From Dermatophilaceae bacterium Soc4.6 (GTDB lineage Bacteria > Actinomycetota > Actinomycetes > Actinomycetales > Dermatophilaceae), in NCBI GenBank assembly GCA_039889245.1, contig JAZGVH010000002.1:1612001-1676000 (forward strand): a stretch of 64,000 nucleotides of DNA. Reading direction: 5' to 3'. This document shows, one piece after another, positions 1 to 8,588 of this stretch. Under the pieces are notes generated by a model. It was not told where the DNA came from. It saw only the letters and a list, made by a program, of their open reading frames with translations, and did not search any database. The position numbers and the translations under genes are program-made. The number at the start of each line of letters is the position of its first letter. Position 1 is the stretch's first letter.

Positions 1-39
1 AGCGGTTGTCCCACACCGCCGCGAGTTCGGCCGTGTCCT
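1..39. repeat. degenerate copy of a dispersed 25-bp hairpin repeat
   Basis: The first bases read ...GTCCCACAC followed by CGCCGCGAG, the junction of two units of a 25-bp repeat that also occurs near 10.1, 29.3 and 32.3 kb. The core GCCGCGAGTGCGGC can fold into a 5-bp stem with a GAGT loop. This copy is diverged (GAGTTCGG) and cut by the window edge. It lies just beyond the broken end of the ligase fragment, as expected for a repeat that collects in decaying DNA. Confidence 0.6.
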
Positions 40-59
40 GACGCCGACACCCTGCGCGG

Positions 60-401
60 CTACCACGTGCGCCACCTCGTCGGCAAGGCAACAAGCCCGC
101 GACCACGCCGATCACGGTCCCCGTCCTGCGGGTGCTCGAGGCCTGCCGCGGCCAGCGCACCCAGCGGGCCCCTGATCTTGCGTCGCGTCTCGGGCCGGCC
201 CGTCGACCGGCGCGCGCCCGGGGTGACCTCGAGCTTCTCACGCAGAGAACCGGTGAGGTCGTGCTCGGTGCCACGGTGGGCGCTACAGCCGGCCAGGTCG
301 TCGGATGCGGCGTAGGTGAGGGCGGTCGCGCCACGGCGCAGCGCCGGGGCGGCGGGGCGCTCCGCGGCGCTCTCCACCACGTTCTTGGCACGATGGGTCA
401 T
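60..401 (-). pseudogene. N-terminal remnant of an AMP-forming acyl-CoA ligase
   Basis: The frame opens with ATG behind a strong GGAGG site. Its first 35-40 residues (NVVESAAERP, ALRRGATALTYA, DDLAG) match the opening of class I adenylate-forming ligases, where a short helix precedes the 'A-hxxGxxLTYxELD' strand. After that the sequence turns Arg-rich and unlike a ligase, and it stops at 113 aa; family members have about 500. No AMP-binding P-loop or C-terminal lysine motif is visible. It lies 54 bp downstream of the SDR gene on the same strand, so it was probably the last gene of that operon. I read it as a 5' fragment fused to unrelated DNA. Confidence 0.6.
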
Positions 402-455
402 CGCGTTCCTCCTCGAGAAAGTGGTGGGGGATCGCCTGCGGGGACAGTCGGGTGG

Positions 456-1220
456 TCACGTGGCAAGCACGCCCCCCTCCACCGGGAGGGTGAGTCCTGT
501 GACGTAGCCGCCGGCGGCGCTGGCGAGGAAGAGCAGGGCGGCGCCGATCTCCTCGTGCTTGCCGAGGCGCCCCAGCAACGTGCGCGGTATGACCACCTGC
601 TCGAGGTACTCGCTCCCGAACTGATCGGTCATCTCGGACTCGAAGTAGCCCGGCGCCAGCGCGTTGACCCGGATGCCCTTGCGCGGGCTCCACTGCTGCG
701 CGAGGTCCCGGGTCAGCCCGATCAGGCCAGCCTTGCTGGATGCGTACGCCGCCTGGGGCAGGCCCATCGTCGTGAGGCCGAGGACGCTGCTGATGTTGAC
801 GATGGAGCTGCCTGGCTGCATCACCTTGCCGGCGGCCTGGGCCATCCAGTAGCAGGCATTGAGGTTCAGCTCGATGACCGAGCGGAATTGCTCGGGCGTC
901 TCCCTGGTCGCGGGTACGGCGGTGCCGACGCCCGCGTTGTTGACGAGCACGTCGACTCGCCCGAAGGCTGCCATCGTCGCATCGATGAGCTTCTGGCAGT
1001 CCTCCGGGCTGGTCACGTCGGTGCGGACGGCGATGGCCTTGCGACCCAGCGCTTCCACCTTGGACACGGTCTCGGCGAGCTTGTCCTCGCGGCGCGCGCC
1101 GAGGGCGACGTCGGCGCCGGCCTCGGCGAGCGCGAGCGCGAAGGTGACGCCCAGGCCGCTCGATGCGCCGGTGACGACCGCCACCTTGCCATCCAGCCGG
1201 AAACAGTCCAGGAAATTCAT
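456..1220 (-). CDS. short-chain dehydrogenase/reductase (SDR)
   Basis: A classical SDR of 254 aa, the normal length. It has the NAD(P) glycine motif TGASSGLG at residues 17-24, NNAG near residue 92, the NISS segment that carries the catalytic serine, and the YxxxK pair at Tyr159 and Lys163. The C-terminus has the usual GxxLPVEGG ending. It should oxidise or reduce a hydroxyl/keto group of a small or CoA-linked substrate in the cytoplasm; the substrate cannot be read. Its ATG is one base from the stop of the GNAT gene upstream, in a unit with phaC, which fits 3-hydroxyacyl or acetoacetyl intermediates (inference). The D/E at the end of beta-2 that would favour NAD is not clear. Confidence 0.85.
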   Translation of the reverse strand: MNFLDCFRLDGKVAVVTGASSGLGVTFALALAEAGADVALGARREDKLAETVSKVEALGRKAIAVRTDVTSPEDCQKLIDATMAAFGRVDVLVNNAGVGTAVPATRETPEQFRSVIELNLNACYWMAQAAGKVMQPGSSIVNISSVLGLTTMGLPQAAYASSKAGLIGLTRDLAQQWSPRKGIRVNALAPGYFESEMTDQFGSEYLEQVVIPRTLLGRLGKHEEIGAALLFLASAAGGYVTGLTLPVEGGVLAT

Positions 1221-1221
1221 G

Positions 1222-1752
1222 TCACTCCCCTCCCAGAACGTCTGCCATGCCGACCGCGCTCAGTGACTCGAACGTCTGCTCAGTGAGGTAAGCGAGCATG
1301 ATCAGGTCCTGCAGCCGGCCGTTGCGATCCCTGAAGTGGTCACGCAGGAGGGCCTCGCCGGTGAACCCGAGGTCCAGGAACATCTCGGTGATCCGCTCCT
1401 GGGCAGCCGGCACCTCGACGACCACCTTCAGCAGGCCGGACCGCACGGCGTGGGCGACCGCGTGTTGTGCGAGCTTGCGGCCGATGCCGCGTCCCCGCGT
1501 CGCCGGGTCCACCCCCAGGCGCAGCTCGGCGACGTGGTCGGACCAGCCGGTCAACCTCAGCAGAGCCGCGATGCCGTTGACGGTGCCGTCGTCCTCGACG
1601 TCGACCCAGCGGTGGCCCGGGGCGGCCGGCAAGCCGGCCAGTACCGCAGGCGAGACGTCGAGCTTGATGAACGTCAGGTCACTCTCGGGCAGTCGTGCGA
1701 AGAAGGCGCCGAGCTGCTCGACGTGCCCTGGGGTCAGGTCCTGGATGGTCAC
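1222..1752 (-). CDS. GNAT-family N-acetyltransferase
   Basis: A 176-aa protein with a GNAT acetyl-CoA site. The strand LRLGVDPATRGRGIGRKL carries the R/Q-x-x-G-x-G/A loop (RGRGIG) around residue 90, and a C-terminal ITEMFLDLGF segment matches motif B. I chose the GTG start at 1752 because it overlaps the phaC stop in a GTGA junction, giving translational coupling; a longer frame inside phaC has no support. The substrate is unknown. It lies between the PHA synthase and the SDR and is probably cotranscribed with both. Confidence 0.8.
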   Translation of the reverse strand: MTIQDLTPGHVEQLGAFFARLPESDLTFIKLDVSPAVLAGLPAAPGHRWVDVEDDGTVNGIAALLRLTGWSDHVAELRLGVDPATRGRGIGRKLAQHAVAHAVRSGLLKVVVEVPAAQERITEMFLDLGFTGEALLRDHFRDRNGRLQDLIMLAYLTEQTFESLSAVGMADVLGGE

Positions 1753-2822
1753 GACGCGGCCTCGCTTCGCTGCTGGAGGAAATCGATGACGACGGGAAGT
1801 GTGTTGCGAGCTGCGCCTCGACCGACCATCAGCCCGACGTGGCCGGCGTCGAGCCGCAGCTCCTGCTTGTCCTCGGACCCGATCAGCCCCACGAGGGGGC
1901 AAGCGGCAGCCGGCGGGATGATGTGGTCGCGCAGCCCGAGGACGTGCATGAAGGGCACCGTGATGTCCGCGAGTCGCACGTGGTCACCGCCGAGGAAGAC
2001 CTGGTCGTTGACGAAGGCGTTGACCTCGACCATCTTCTTGAACTGGCGAGCAACCCCTCCGGGCAGAGGCACCTGATCGTTTCCCCAGCCCGCCATGGCC
2101 TGGTAGGCGGTCACGAACTCCTCGCTCCACAGCTTCTCGAGCAGGGTGACCCGGGAGGTCACCTCGCTCACCGGGGCGAGCGCGCGGAAGCCCTGGGCGA
2201 TCACCCCCGGGGGGACCATCCCATCCACGCCCAGAACGTCATCGAGGTCGGTGCGGGCCATCATGTCGGTCATCGGTCCGCACTGCTGCAAGTCCGCCGG
2301 CGTGGTCAGCACGGTGAGGCTGCGCAGCGGTGAGTCGGGGTGATGCGCGGCGTGGAGCGTCGCGAGCGTACCGCCGAAGCAGTAGCCGAGCAGGTTGACG
2401 CTGTCGCTGCCCGACAGCTCGCGGACCCGGTCGATAGCGGCGGGAATGTAGGAGTCGACGTAGTCCTCGAGCTGGTTGGCCGCGTCACGCTCGTCCGGGA
2501 CGCCCCAGTCGAGCATGTAGACATCGAAGCCGGCCTCGACCATCTGCTCGATCACACTGTTGCCGGGACGCAGGTCGAGGATGTAGCTCTTGTTGAAGAG
2601 GCTGTAGATGATCAGCAGCGGCGGCTTGAGGGAGACCTGCGCGCTTCGGTAGTGCCACAGCTCGGTGCGGCCGTAGCTCCACACCACGTCCTTCGGACTC
2701 AACCCCACGTCCGTGCGCTGGATGCCGGTCGCCATCCGGATGCCGTTGCGCGTCCGGAGCGCGTTGCGCTCGACCTCGCGGCGGACGCGGTCAATCGTGC
2801 TCAGGCCGGGAATCGACACCAC
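1749..2822 (-). CDS. phaC: class III poly(3-hydroxyalkanoate) synthase subunit PhaC
   Basis: An alpha/beta-hydrolase-fold synthase that polymerises 3-hydroxyacyl-CoA into storage polyester at the granule surface. With the GTG at 2822 it is 357 aa, the class III size (about 355). The lipase-like box is GYCFGG with Cys148 as nucleophile, and Asp299 (GLRDH) and His328 (DAGHVG) complete a triad spaced like C149-D302-H331 of the Allochromatium enzyme. A GGAG site precedes the GTG-GTG start; the second GTG is an alternative. It overlaps the small coiled-coil gene upstream by 32 bp and is coupled to the GNAT gene downstream. Class III synthases need a PhaE partner, which fits the upstream neighbour. 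Confidence 0.88.
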   Translation of the reverse strand: MVSIPGLSTIDRVRREVERNALRTRNGIRMATGIQRTDVGLSPKDVVWSYGRTELWHYRSAQVSLKPPLLIIYSLFNKSYILDLRPGNSVIEQMVEAGFDVYMLDWGVPDERDAANQLEDYVDSYIPAAIDRVRELSGSDSVNLLGYCFGGTLATLHAAHHPDSPLRSLTVLTTPADLQQCGPMTDMMARTDLDDVLGVDGMVPPGVIAQGFRALAPVSEVTSRVTLLEKLWSEEFVTAYQAMAGWGNDQVPLPGGVARQFKKMVEVNAFVNDQVFLGGDHVRLADITVPFMHVLGLRDHIIPPAAACPLVGLIGSEDKQELRLDAGHVGLMVGRGAARNTLPVVIDFLQQRSEAAS

Positions 2823-3114
2823 GTCGTTTGGTCTCCTTCCGTGCGCTCTGGAGTTCGAGGGACAGGAGCCGCACCTCGCGGTCGAGCGAGCCCACCTGCT
2901 GCTTGAGGCGTTGCACGTCTGTGCCCGCGGGGAGGTTGATCGCGTGCCAGGCTCCTGCAGCAACCTTGTTCAGCTCGGTTCTGACGACCTTCTTCACGCT
3001 GGTGATCAGCGCAGCCGCCTGGGCGAACTCCCCGGAGTGGGTCAACCCGTTGGCCAGTGGCGCCAGCCTCTCGATCTGATCGGAGAGGTCACGCAGTCCG
3101 GGAAGACCCATCAT
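2791..3114 (-). CDS. small coiled-coil protein, PhaE- or phasin-like partner of PhaC
   Basis: A 107-aa protein starting MMGLPGLRDL behind a GGAAGG site. The N-terminal half is helical (LSDQIERLAPLANGL, ITSVKKVVRTELNKVA). The C-terminal segment VQRLKQQVGSLDREVRLL is a heptad-like coiled coil resembling the end of PhaE and of phasins. It overlaps phaC by 32 bp, so the two products are probably made together. I infer a PhaE-like activator or granule protein from position and coiled coil; it is much shorter than typical PhaE (about 350 aa), so a phasin/PhaR-like role is equally possible. Confidence 0.6.
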   Translation of the reverse strand: MMGLPGLRDLSDQIERLAPLANGLTHSGEFAQAAALITSVKKVVRTELNKVAAGAWHAINLPAGTDVQRLKQQVGSLDREVRLLSLELQSARKETKRRGVDSRPEHD

Positions 3115-3148
3115 GCGGCCCTTCCGCGGGGAGTGCCGGACCCGCTGG

Positions 3149-3748
3149 TCAGTCGCGCAGGAGTGCCCGTATGGCCTGTCCCACCTTGGCCGGGTCGGGG
3201 GTCGCACCCGCGATGGCATCGGCGTACACGAACGTCTCGGTGACCCGCAGAATCAGGTAGGCCAGGTCGTGCAGCGGCAGCGGCGGGCTGACCCGTCCGG
3301 CCTCGATCTCCTCCTGCAGGAGTGGTTCGATCAGGCCGAGGAGCCTGTCCTGGAAGGTGCCGGCCCGGGTGCAGAGCAGGCGCAACGCCTGCTTCGGCTC
3401 GCGTTGAACGAACGCCATGAACGGCGCGGACCGGACCGATGCCCCGGCGATGGCGCTGAGCACCTTCGCGATCCGCTGCGGTCCCCGCGTGCCGCCTGCG
3501 CTCGTCACCGCCTGCTCGAAGGTCGGCACCGCGAGCGACCAGAAGATCTCGACGAGCAGCTGCTCCTTCGGCCCCACCCAGCGGAAGAGCGTCGCCCGGC
3601 TCACCCCGATCTCGGCCGCCAGGTCCTGCATCTCCAGTCGATCGCCCGCCAGGAAAGCGCGCTGAGCCACCCGGAAAGCGACCGCGGCGTCGGGGCGTTC
3701 CTGCGGCCGTTCGGCCAGCGAACGGGAAAGCCGTGTCTGACCCATCAC
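3149..3748 (-). CDS. TetR-family regulator, QsdR type
   Basis: A 199-aa one-domain repressor. The N-terminal helix-turn-helix reads LEMQDLAAEIGVSRATLFRWVG (residues about 40-61, in two helices), and the FRWVG ending is typical of the QsdR branch. The C-terminal ligand domain is helical with PPLPLHDLAYLI. It is divergent from the acyl-CoA dehydrogenase operon and heads the phaC unit, and a palindrome lies in the shared 190-bp gap. It probably represses one or both arms until an acyl-type ligand binds; the ligand is inference. Confidence 0.82.
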   Translation of the reverse strand: MMGQTRLSRSLAERPQERPDAAVAFRVAQRAFLAGDRLEMQDLAAEIGVSRATLFRWVGPKEQLLVEIFWSLAVPTFEQAVTSAGGTRGPQRIAKVLSAIAGASVRSAPFMAFVQREPKQALRLLCTRAGTFQDRLLGLIEPLLQEEIEAGRVSPPLPLHDLAYLILRVTETFVYADAIAGATPDPAKVGQAIRALLRD

Positions 3749-3826
3749 ACCTCCCGCGGTTGCCGACCGGTCGCATCCGGACGAGGCTCGACTGCGAGTC
3801 GGGTGTCTGGTAGAGATGTGACATCA

Positions 3827-3843
3827 GTCTCATGTCGTGAGAC
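3827..3843. promoter_or_regulatory. candidate TetR operator between divergent operons
   Basis: A perfect inverted repeat GTCTCA - 5 bp - TGAGAC lies midway between the TetR gene and the acyl-CoA dehydrogenase gene. A second, partly overlapping pair GACAT/ATGTC (3819-3835) extends the symmetry. Size and position fit a TetR operator acting on both promoters. The regulator-site match is inferred from position. Confidence 0.6.
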
Positions 3844-3939
3844 ATTAGCGCAATACGTCACACAGTCGCCACACCTGAGCTGCTGTTGCCGGTCTGTGCC
3901 GGTCTGTGGCACACAACGGTCTTACCAATGGAGGTGGCC

Positions 3940-5097
3940 ATGCGGCGAACTGTTTTCGGTCAGGACCATCAGGCCTTCCGGCAGATGCTGCGGGCGTTCA
4001 TTAAGGCCGAGGTGGTCCCGCACTACGGCGAGTGGTGCACCGCCGGGATCGTGCCGAAGGAGCTCTACGCCAAGCTCGCCGACCTCGGCATCTTCGGTAT
4101 CAGCGTGGGCGAGGAGTACGGCGGTGCCGGGCTGGCGACGCACAAGTTCCACGCGATCCAGTCCGAGGAGACCGCCCACGCCGGTGTCAGCTTCGGTGGG
4201 TCGAACGTGCACGTGCTCCTGGCGCTTCCCTACATCACGCTGCTGGCCTCCGAGGAGCAGAAGAAGCGCTACCTGCCGAGCTTCGTGACCGGTGAGGAGA
4301 TGTGGGCGCTGGCGATGACCGAGCCGGGCTCCGGCTCCGACCTGGCCGGCATGCGCAGCAGCGCCAAGCTGTCGGCTGACGGCACCTACTACGTGCTCGA
4401 CGGGGCGAAGACCTTCATCACCGGCGGTGTGCACGCCGACCGGACGATCGTGGCTGCCCGCACCAGCCCGCCGAAGGACGATGATCGCCGCTTCGGCATC
4501 TCCTTGTTCGCGGTTGACGCGCACGCCCCCGGCTACTCGGTCGGCCGCAAGCTCGACAAGCTCGGCCTGCGCGCCTCCGACACCGCCGAGCTCTCCTTCG
4601 AGGGCGTCCGGGTCCCCGCTGAGGACCTGCTCGGTGAGGAGGACAAGGGCTTCAGCTACCTCGGCAAGAATCTCGCCTCCGAGCGCTGGGGAATCGCGCA
4701 CACCGCCTACGCCCAGTCGAAGGCCGCACTGCGCTTCACGCAGGAGTACGTCGAGCAACGCCTCATCTTCGGCCAGACGGTGGCCTCCTTCCAGAACACC
4801 AAGTTCGAGCTGGCCGCGTGCAAGGCGGAGGTCGACGCCGCCGAGGCAGTGACCGACCGAGCACTCGAAGCCCTCGACGCCGGTGAGCTCACGCCCGCCG
4901 AGGCCGCCTCGGCAAAGCTCTTCTGCTCCGAGGTCGCCCACCGGGTGATCGATCGATGCCTGCAACTCCACGGCGGCTACGGCTTCATCAACGAGTACCC
5001 GATCGCCCGTCTGTACGCCGACAACAGGGTCAACCGCATCTACGGCGGCACCTCCGAGGTGATGAAGACCATCATCGCCAAGGACATGGGACTCTGA
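3940..5097 (+). CDS. acyl-CoA dehydrogenase, long-chain/LCAD-like subgroup
   Basis: A flavoprotein of 385 aa that would oxidise an acyl-CoA to the 2-enoyl-CoA and pass electrons to ETF. FAD/substrate motifs are present: MTEPGSGSD near residue 125, DGAKTFITGG, and the C-terminal RIYGGTSEVMK. The usual catalytic Glu of the MCAD type (IYEGT) is Gly here, as in LCAD and isovaleryl-CoA dehydrogenases; Glu248 in LASERWG is the likely base. The ATG at 3940 follows GGAGGTG at good spacing. It is first gene of a four-gene operon in which each stop overlaps the next start. Confidence 0.88.
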   Translation: MRRTVFGQDHQAFRQMLRAFIKAEVVPHYGEWCTAGIVPKELYAKLADLGIFGISVGEEYGGAGLATHKFHAIQSEETAHAGVSFGGSNVHVLLALPYITLLASEEQKKRYLPSFVTGEEMWALAMTEPGSGSDLAGMRSSAKLSADGTYYVLDGAKTFITGGVHADRTIVAARTSPPKDDDRRFGISLFAVDAHAPGYSVGRKLDKLGLRASDTAELSFEGVRVPAEDLLGEEDKGFSYLGKNLASERWGIAHTAYAQSKAALRFTQEYVEQRLIFGQTVASFQNTKFELAACKAEVDAAEAVTDRALEALDAGELTPAEAASAKLFCSEVAHRVIDRCLQLHGGYGFINEYPIARLYADNRVNRIYGGTSEVMKTIIAKDMGL

Positions 5098-5837
5098 TGC
5101 GGGCCGAAGACGTCGCCACGTCGCACGCCACGCCACTGACCGCGCCACCGTACCCCTTGGTGGCCAACCGGTTCGTCGACCGCGAGTACCTCAACATCAC
5201 CTACCGGACCGACGCCGAGGCGCTTCGGGCCGTCGTACCCGAGCCGCTGGAGTTCGACGACCCGCTGGTTCGTTTCGAGGTCATGCACATGGGAGACGTC
5301 GGGTCGTTCGGTCCCTATACCGAGTGCGGCATCGCGATTCCGGTGCGCTGGGGTGACGAGCACGGCGAGTACCTGCACGCGATGTACCTGAACAACTTCG
5401 GCGCCACCGTCGCCGGCCGCGAGCTCAGCGCCTTTCCCAAGGGCATGGGGGACCCCCGGCTTCGCGTCGAGGACGGCGTGCTGCTCGGCACTCTCGACGT
5501 CACCTCCGAGCGGGTCGCGACGGCCACGATGGGCTACAAGCAACGCCGTCTCGATGACCACGAGGCGCGCGTCCAGATCGGTGTGCCGCAGTTCATGCTC
5601 AAGGTGGTACGCGGCTACGAGCGCAAGCCGCTGCTCTGCGATCTGGTCCGCGCGGGAGTGAAGGACCTCGTGATCAAGGAGGCCTGGACGGGCCCGGCGC
5701 GGCTGCAGCTGTTTCACCATGTCGCTGCACCGCTCGCGGACCTGCCTGTCCGGGAGGTCGTCGGCGCCAGCCACATCCTGACCGACCTCACGCTCGACCG
5801 TCCGGTGCCTGTGTACAACTATCTCCAGGAGCAGTGA
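5097..5837 (+). CDS. acetoacetate decarboxylase family protein
   Basis: A 246-aa ADC-fold protein with PPYPLVANRF near the start, a central EYLHAMYLNN strand and RELSAFPKGMGDP. Lys115 of that motif matches the Schiff-base lysine of acetoacetate decarboxylase by local sequence and even by number. The neighbouring lysine that tunes its pKa in the clostridial enzyme is Gly116 here. It may therefore decarboxylate or hydrolyse a different beta-keto or enol substrate. The start overlaps the dehydrogenase stop (TGATG). Confidence 0.8.
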   Translation: MRAEDVATSHATPLTAPPYPLVANRFVDREYLNITYRTDAEALRAVVPEPLEFDDPLVRFEVMHMGDVGSFGPYTECGIAIPVRWGDEHGEYLHAMYLNNFGATVAGRELSAFPKGMGDPRLRVEDGVLLGTLDVTSERVATATMGYKQRRLDDHEARVQIGVPQFMLKVVRGYERKPLLCDLVRAGVKDLVIKEAWTGPARLQLFHHVAAPLADLPVREVVGASHILTDLTLDRPVPVYNYLQEQ

Positions 5838-6709
5838 TGAGCACCCATCCCCCCATCACCGGACGGCCGATCGCGGTCCTTGGCGCGGGCACGCTCGGAC
5901 GCCGCATCGCGCTCATGTTTGCGACCGGAGGTGGCACCGTCCGGGTCTGCGACCTCGACGCGACGCAGCGCGAAGAGGCGGCCGCGTTCATCGAGGAGCA
6001 GCTGCCGGCGGTCCTCGAGCAGGTCGGGAGCACCACGCCCGCGACGGTCGAGTTCACCGACAGCATGGCCGACGCGACGGAGCACGCCTGGCTGGTGGTG
6101 GAGTCGCTGCCGGAGCGCCTGGACATCAAGATCCCGGTCTTCGGCCAGCTGGACCGGATCGCCCCGGACGACGCGATCCTGGCCACCAACTCCTCCTCGC
6201 ACCCGTCCAGCCGGCTGATCGCTGAGGTCGGCGCTCCGGAGCGGGTCGTCAACATGCACTTCTTCATGCCGCCTGTCTCCACGGCGTGTGAGGTGATGTC
6301 CTGTGGCCGGACCGACCCGACGGTCATCGACCGCCTGATGGAGGCGCTCCCCCGATTCGGGTTGACCCCCTTCCGCGTGCAGCGGGAGAGCATGGGCTTC
6401 ATCCAGAACCGCATCTGGGCGGCGATCAAGCGCGAGGCGCTGATGGTGCTCGACGAGGGCGTTGCCTCACCCGCGGACATCGATCAGCTCTACACGATGG
6501 TGCTCGGCGCGAGGCGCGGTCCCTTCCGCACGATGGACCAGGTCGGCCTCGACGTCGTCCTCGACATCGAGGAGAACTACGCCGCCAACCGGGACGGCAT
6601 CCCCGAGGGACCACGTGCGCTGCTGCGGCGTTACATCTCGGACGGCCGCCTCGGTGTGAAGTCGGGGCGCGGCTTCTACGACTACGAGACCCCCGGGAGT
6701 GCGTCATGA
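5837..6709 (+). CDS. 3-hydroxyacyl-CoA dehydrogenase, NAD-binding type
   Basis: A 290-aa Rossmann protein: GAGTLGRRIA near residue 13 binds NAD, ATNSSS precedes the catalytic histidine segment NMHFFMPP, and CEVM supplies the partner glutamate. The C-terminal half (GFIQNRIWAAIKREALMVLDEG, in two pieces around Asn-Arg) is the 3HCDH C-terminal domain, ending in KSGRGFYDY. It oxidises a 3-hydroxyacyl-CoA to the 3-keto form. ATG at 5837 follows AGGAG and overlaps the previous stop; it supplies the third step of the operon's beta-oxidation-like set. Confidence 0.85.
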   Translation: MSTHPPITGRPIAVLGAGTLGRRIALMFATGGGTVRVCDLDATQREEAAAFIEEQLPAVLEQVGSTTPATVEFTDSMADATEHAWLVVESLPERLDIKIPVFGQLDRIAPDDAILATNSSSHPSSRLIAEVGAPERVVNMHFFMPPVSTACEVMSCGRTDPTVIDRLMEALPRFGLTPFRVQRESMGFIQNRIWAAIKREALMVLDEGVASPADIDQLYTMVLGARRGPFRTMDQVGLDVVLDIEENYAANRDGIPEGPRALLRRYISDGRLGVKSGRGFYDYETPGSAS

Positions 6710-7908
6710 GCCTCTTCGCCGGCTTGAAGGTCATCGACTGCGGGAGCTATATCGCCGCGCCGGCCGCTGCCACGATCCTGGCCGACCTCGGCGCCGACGT
6801 GATCAAGATCGAGCCCCCTGGCGCGGGTGACCCCTACCGGCAGCTGCCCAAGCTGCCCGGCAACCCGGTCTGCGAGCACGACTACGCCTGGCTGCTCGAC
6901 TCGCGCAACAAGCGTGGCTTGGCGCTGGACCTGAGCACTCCTGAGGGCCAGCAGGTACTGCACGAGCTGGTCGCCGACGCCGATGTGTTCCTCACGAACT
7001 ACCCGCTGCGGGTCCGTGCGAAGCTGCGGATCGATGACGAGACCTTGGTGGCGCTCAACGCGCGGCTGGTGTACGCCTCCTTCACCGGGTACGGCGAGCA
7101 CGGCCCCGAAGCCGCGAAGCCCGGCTTCGACGCCACCTCGTACTGGGCTCGCTCGGGGATGATGGACATCGTTCGGCCGTCCGCCGACGCCACACCCGCC
7201 CGGGCCGTCATCGGCCAGGGCGATCACCCCTCGGCGATGACCCTCTACGCCGGGATCGTCACGGCGCTCTACCATCGCGAGACGACCGGCCGCGGCACCA
7301 CGGTGTCCTCGTCTCTGCACGCCAACGGGCTGTGGGCCAACTCCTTCATGGCCACCGCAGCGCTCTGTGGCGCCGAGTTCATCCCGCGGCCATCTCGCGA
7401 GAGGCACTTCAACGCGCTGAGCCTGCACTACCGGTGCGCGGACGGGAAGTGGCTGCTGCTGACGCTCCTCAACGAGGACCGACACTGGCCGGTGCTGGTG
7501 CGCTGCCTCGAGCGGGCGGACCTGCTGGAGGACGAGCGCTTCCTCACCAAACCGGACCGGCTGCGACACTCACAGATGCTGATCGCGACTTTCGACGAGG
7601 CGTTCGCCCGCTACGACCGCGCCCACTGGCAGAGGCTGCTCAGTGAGAACGGCATCGTCTTCGACATCGTGGCCACCCCCGAGGACATCCCCCACGACGA
7701 GCAGATCCGCGCCAACGGGCTGGTCGTCCCCTTCGCCGAGGACGAGCGGGTCGCCACGATCGCGGTGCCCTTCCAGCTCGCCGGGGTGGAGATGGTGCCG
7801 GCGCGGCTCCCCCCTTCCGTCGGACAGCACACCGACGAGGTGCTCGCCGGACTCGGATATGACGCGGTGCGGATCGCAGCTCTGCGGGACGCGGGCACGG
7901 TGGCCTGA
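6706..7908 (+). CDS. class III (CaiB/BaiF) CoA-transferase
   Basis: A 400-aa enzyme of the formyl-CoA-transferase fold. It begins GLKVIDCGSYIAAPAAATIL and has the CoA loop GADVIKIEPPGAGDP. Asp142 in GFDATSYWARSG is the expected nucleophile that forms the aspartyl-CoA anhydride. The C-terminal third is the large interlocking domain. It moves CoA between organic acids, probably to activate the pathway's starting acid. ATGA overlap with the hydroxyacyl-CoA dehydrogenase gene makes it the last member of this operon. Confidence 0.87.
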   Translation: MSLFAGLKVIDCGSYIAAPAAATILADLGADVIKIEPPGAGDPYRQLPKLPGNPVCEHDYAWLLDSRNKRGLALDLSTPEGQQVLHELVADADVFLTNYPLRVRAKLRIDDETLVALNARLVYASFTGYGEHGPEAAKPGFDATSYWARSGMMDIVRPSADATPARAVIGQGDHPSAMTLYAGIVTALYHRETTGRGTTVSSSLHANGLWANSFMATAALCGAEFIPRPSRERHFNALSLHYRCADGKWLLLTLLNEDRHWPVLVRCLERADLLEDERFLTKPDRLRHSQMLIATFDEAFARYDRAHWQRLLSENGIVFDIVATPEDIPHDEQIRANGLVVPFAEDERVATIAVPFQLAGVEMVPARLPPSVGQHTDEVLAGLGYDAVRIAALRDAGTVA

Positions 7909-8588
7909 GAGAAGAAGGGTTCGCGCAGGCCGTGTCGCTCGCTGCGAGACATGCCTGCTCCTCGAGCGCCGCATACGGGTCGCCGACCCCGACTCCCCGG
8001 CCAGCTACCGCACTCACGCCCGATGGGCGGACGCTCCATCGCCTGGCTGACCCAGCTCCCCGCCGATCCAGCTCCGGATGGCTGCGTTCTCACCCGGTCC
8101 ATCGCGGCCATGGACGCCGGCCCGCCCGTGACGGTGATGTCAGGCAGCGGCGGGCGGCTGCCGCGCAGCCAGGATGCTCGAGCACCAGTTCGAGCCGGCG
8201 ATGGCCTCTTGAGTGCCACGCGAGCTGCTGGCGTAAAGTTCTGGAACGGGACCAGCATCGAGGCCACCGACGCCGTGGCCCCCGCAACGCAGGATCATCC
8301 CGCGATCCTTACCGGGTGGTGGGAGCCTCCCGCATCGCCGTACAACGCCGAAGGCAAGCTGGCGCCCGCGTCGACCGGAACGCTGCCTCTCGATGCGTCA
8401 GCTGTGCCCCTTACCGCCTACCTGTCCGTGACGAGCTCCGGGCGCTGACCGAAGGACTGATCACATGCTTGCCATCGTCGGGGAAGCTCTCGCCGTCAGG
8501 GGCTGCGGCACACGGCCCGGACGTTCGACCCGACCCCGACCGAGGCTGCGCCATCGCCGGTCGGTACCTCGACGGGCAGGATGAGCGG
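7909..8588 (+). other. 680 bp without a recognisable gene
   Basis: Long open frames exist on both strands because of the GC content, but none shows a known motif, a good ribosome site or ordinary amino-acid use. No clear terminator, repeat or RNA gene is seen. It may hold the promoter of the hydrolase gene and decayed sequence. Confidence 0.5.

Noticed and set aside
132-1286. A 384-aa plus-strand frame at the left edge
   Set aside because: Antisense to the SDR gene, whose motifs are complete.
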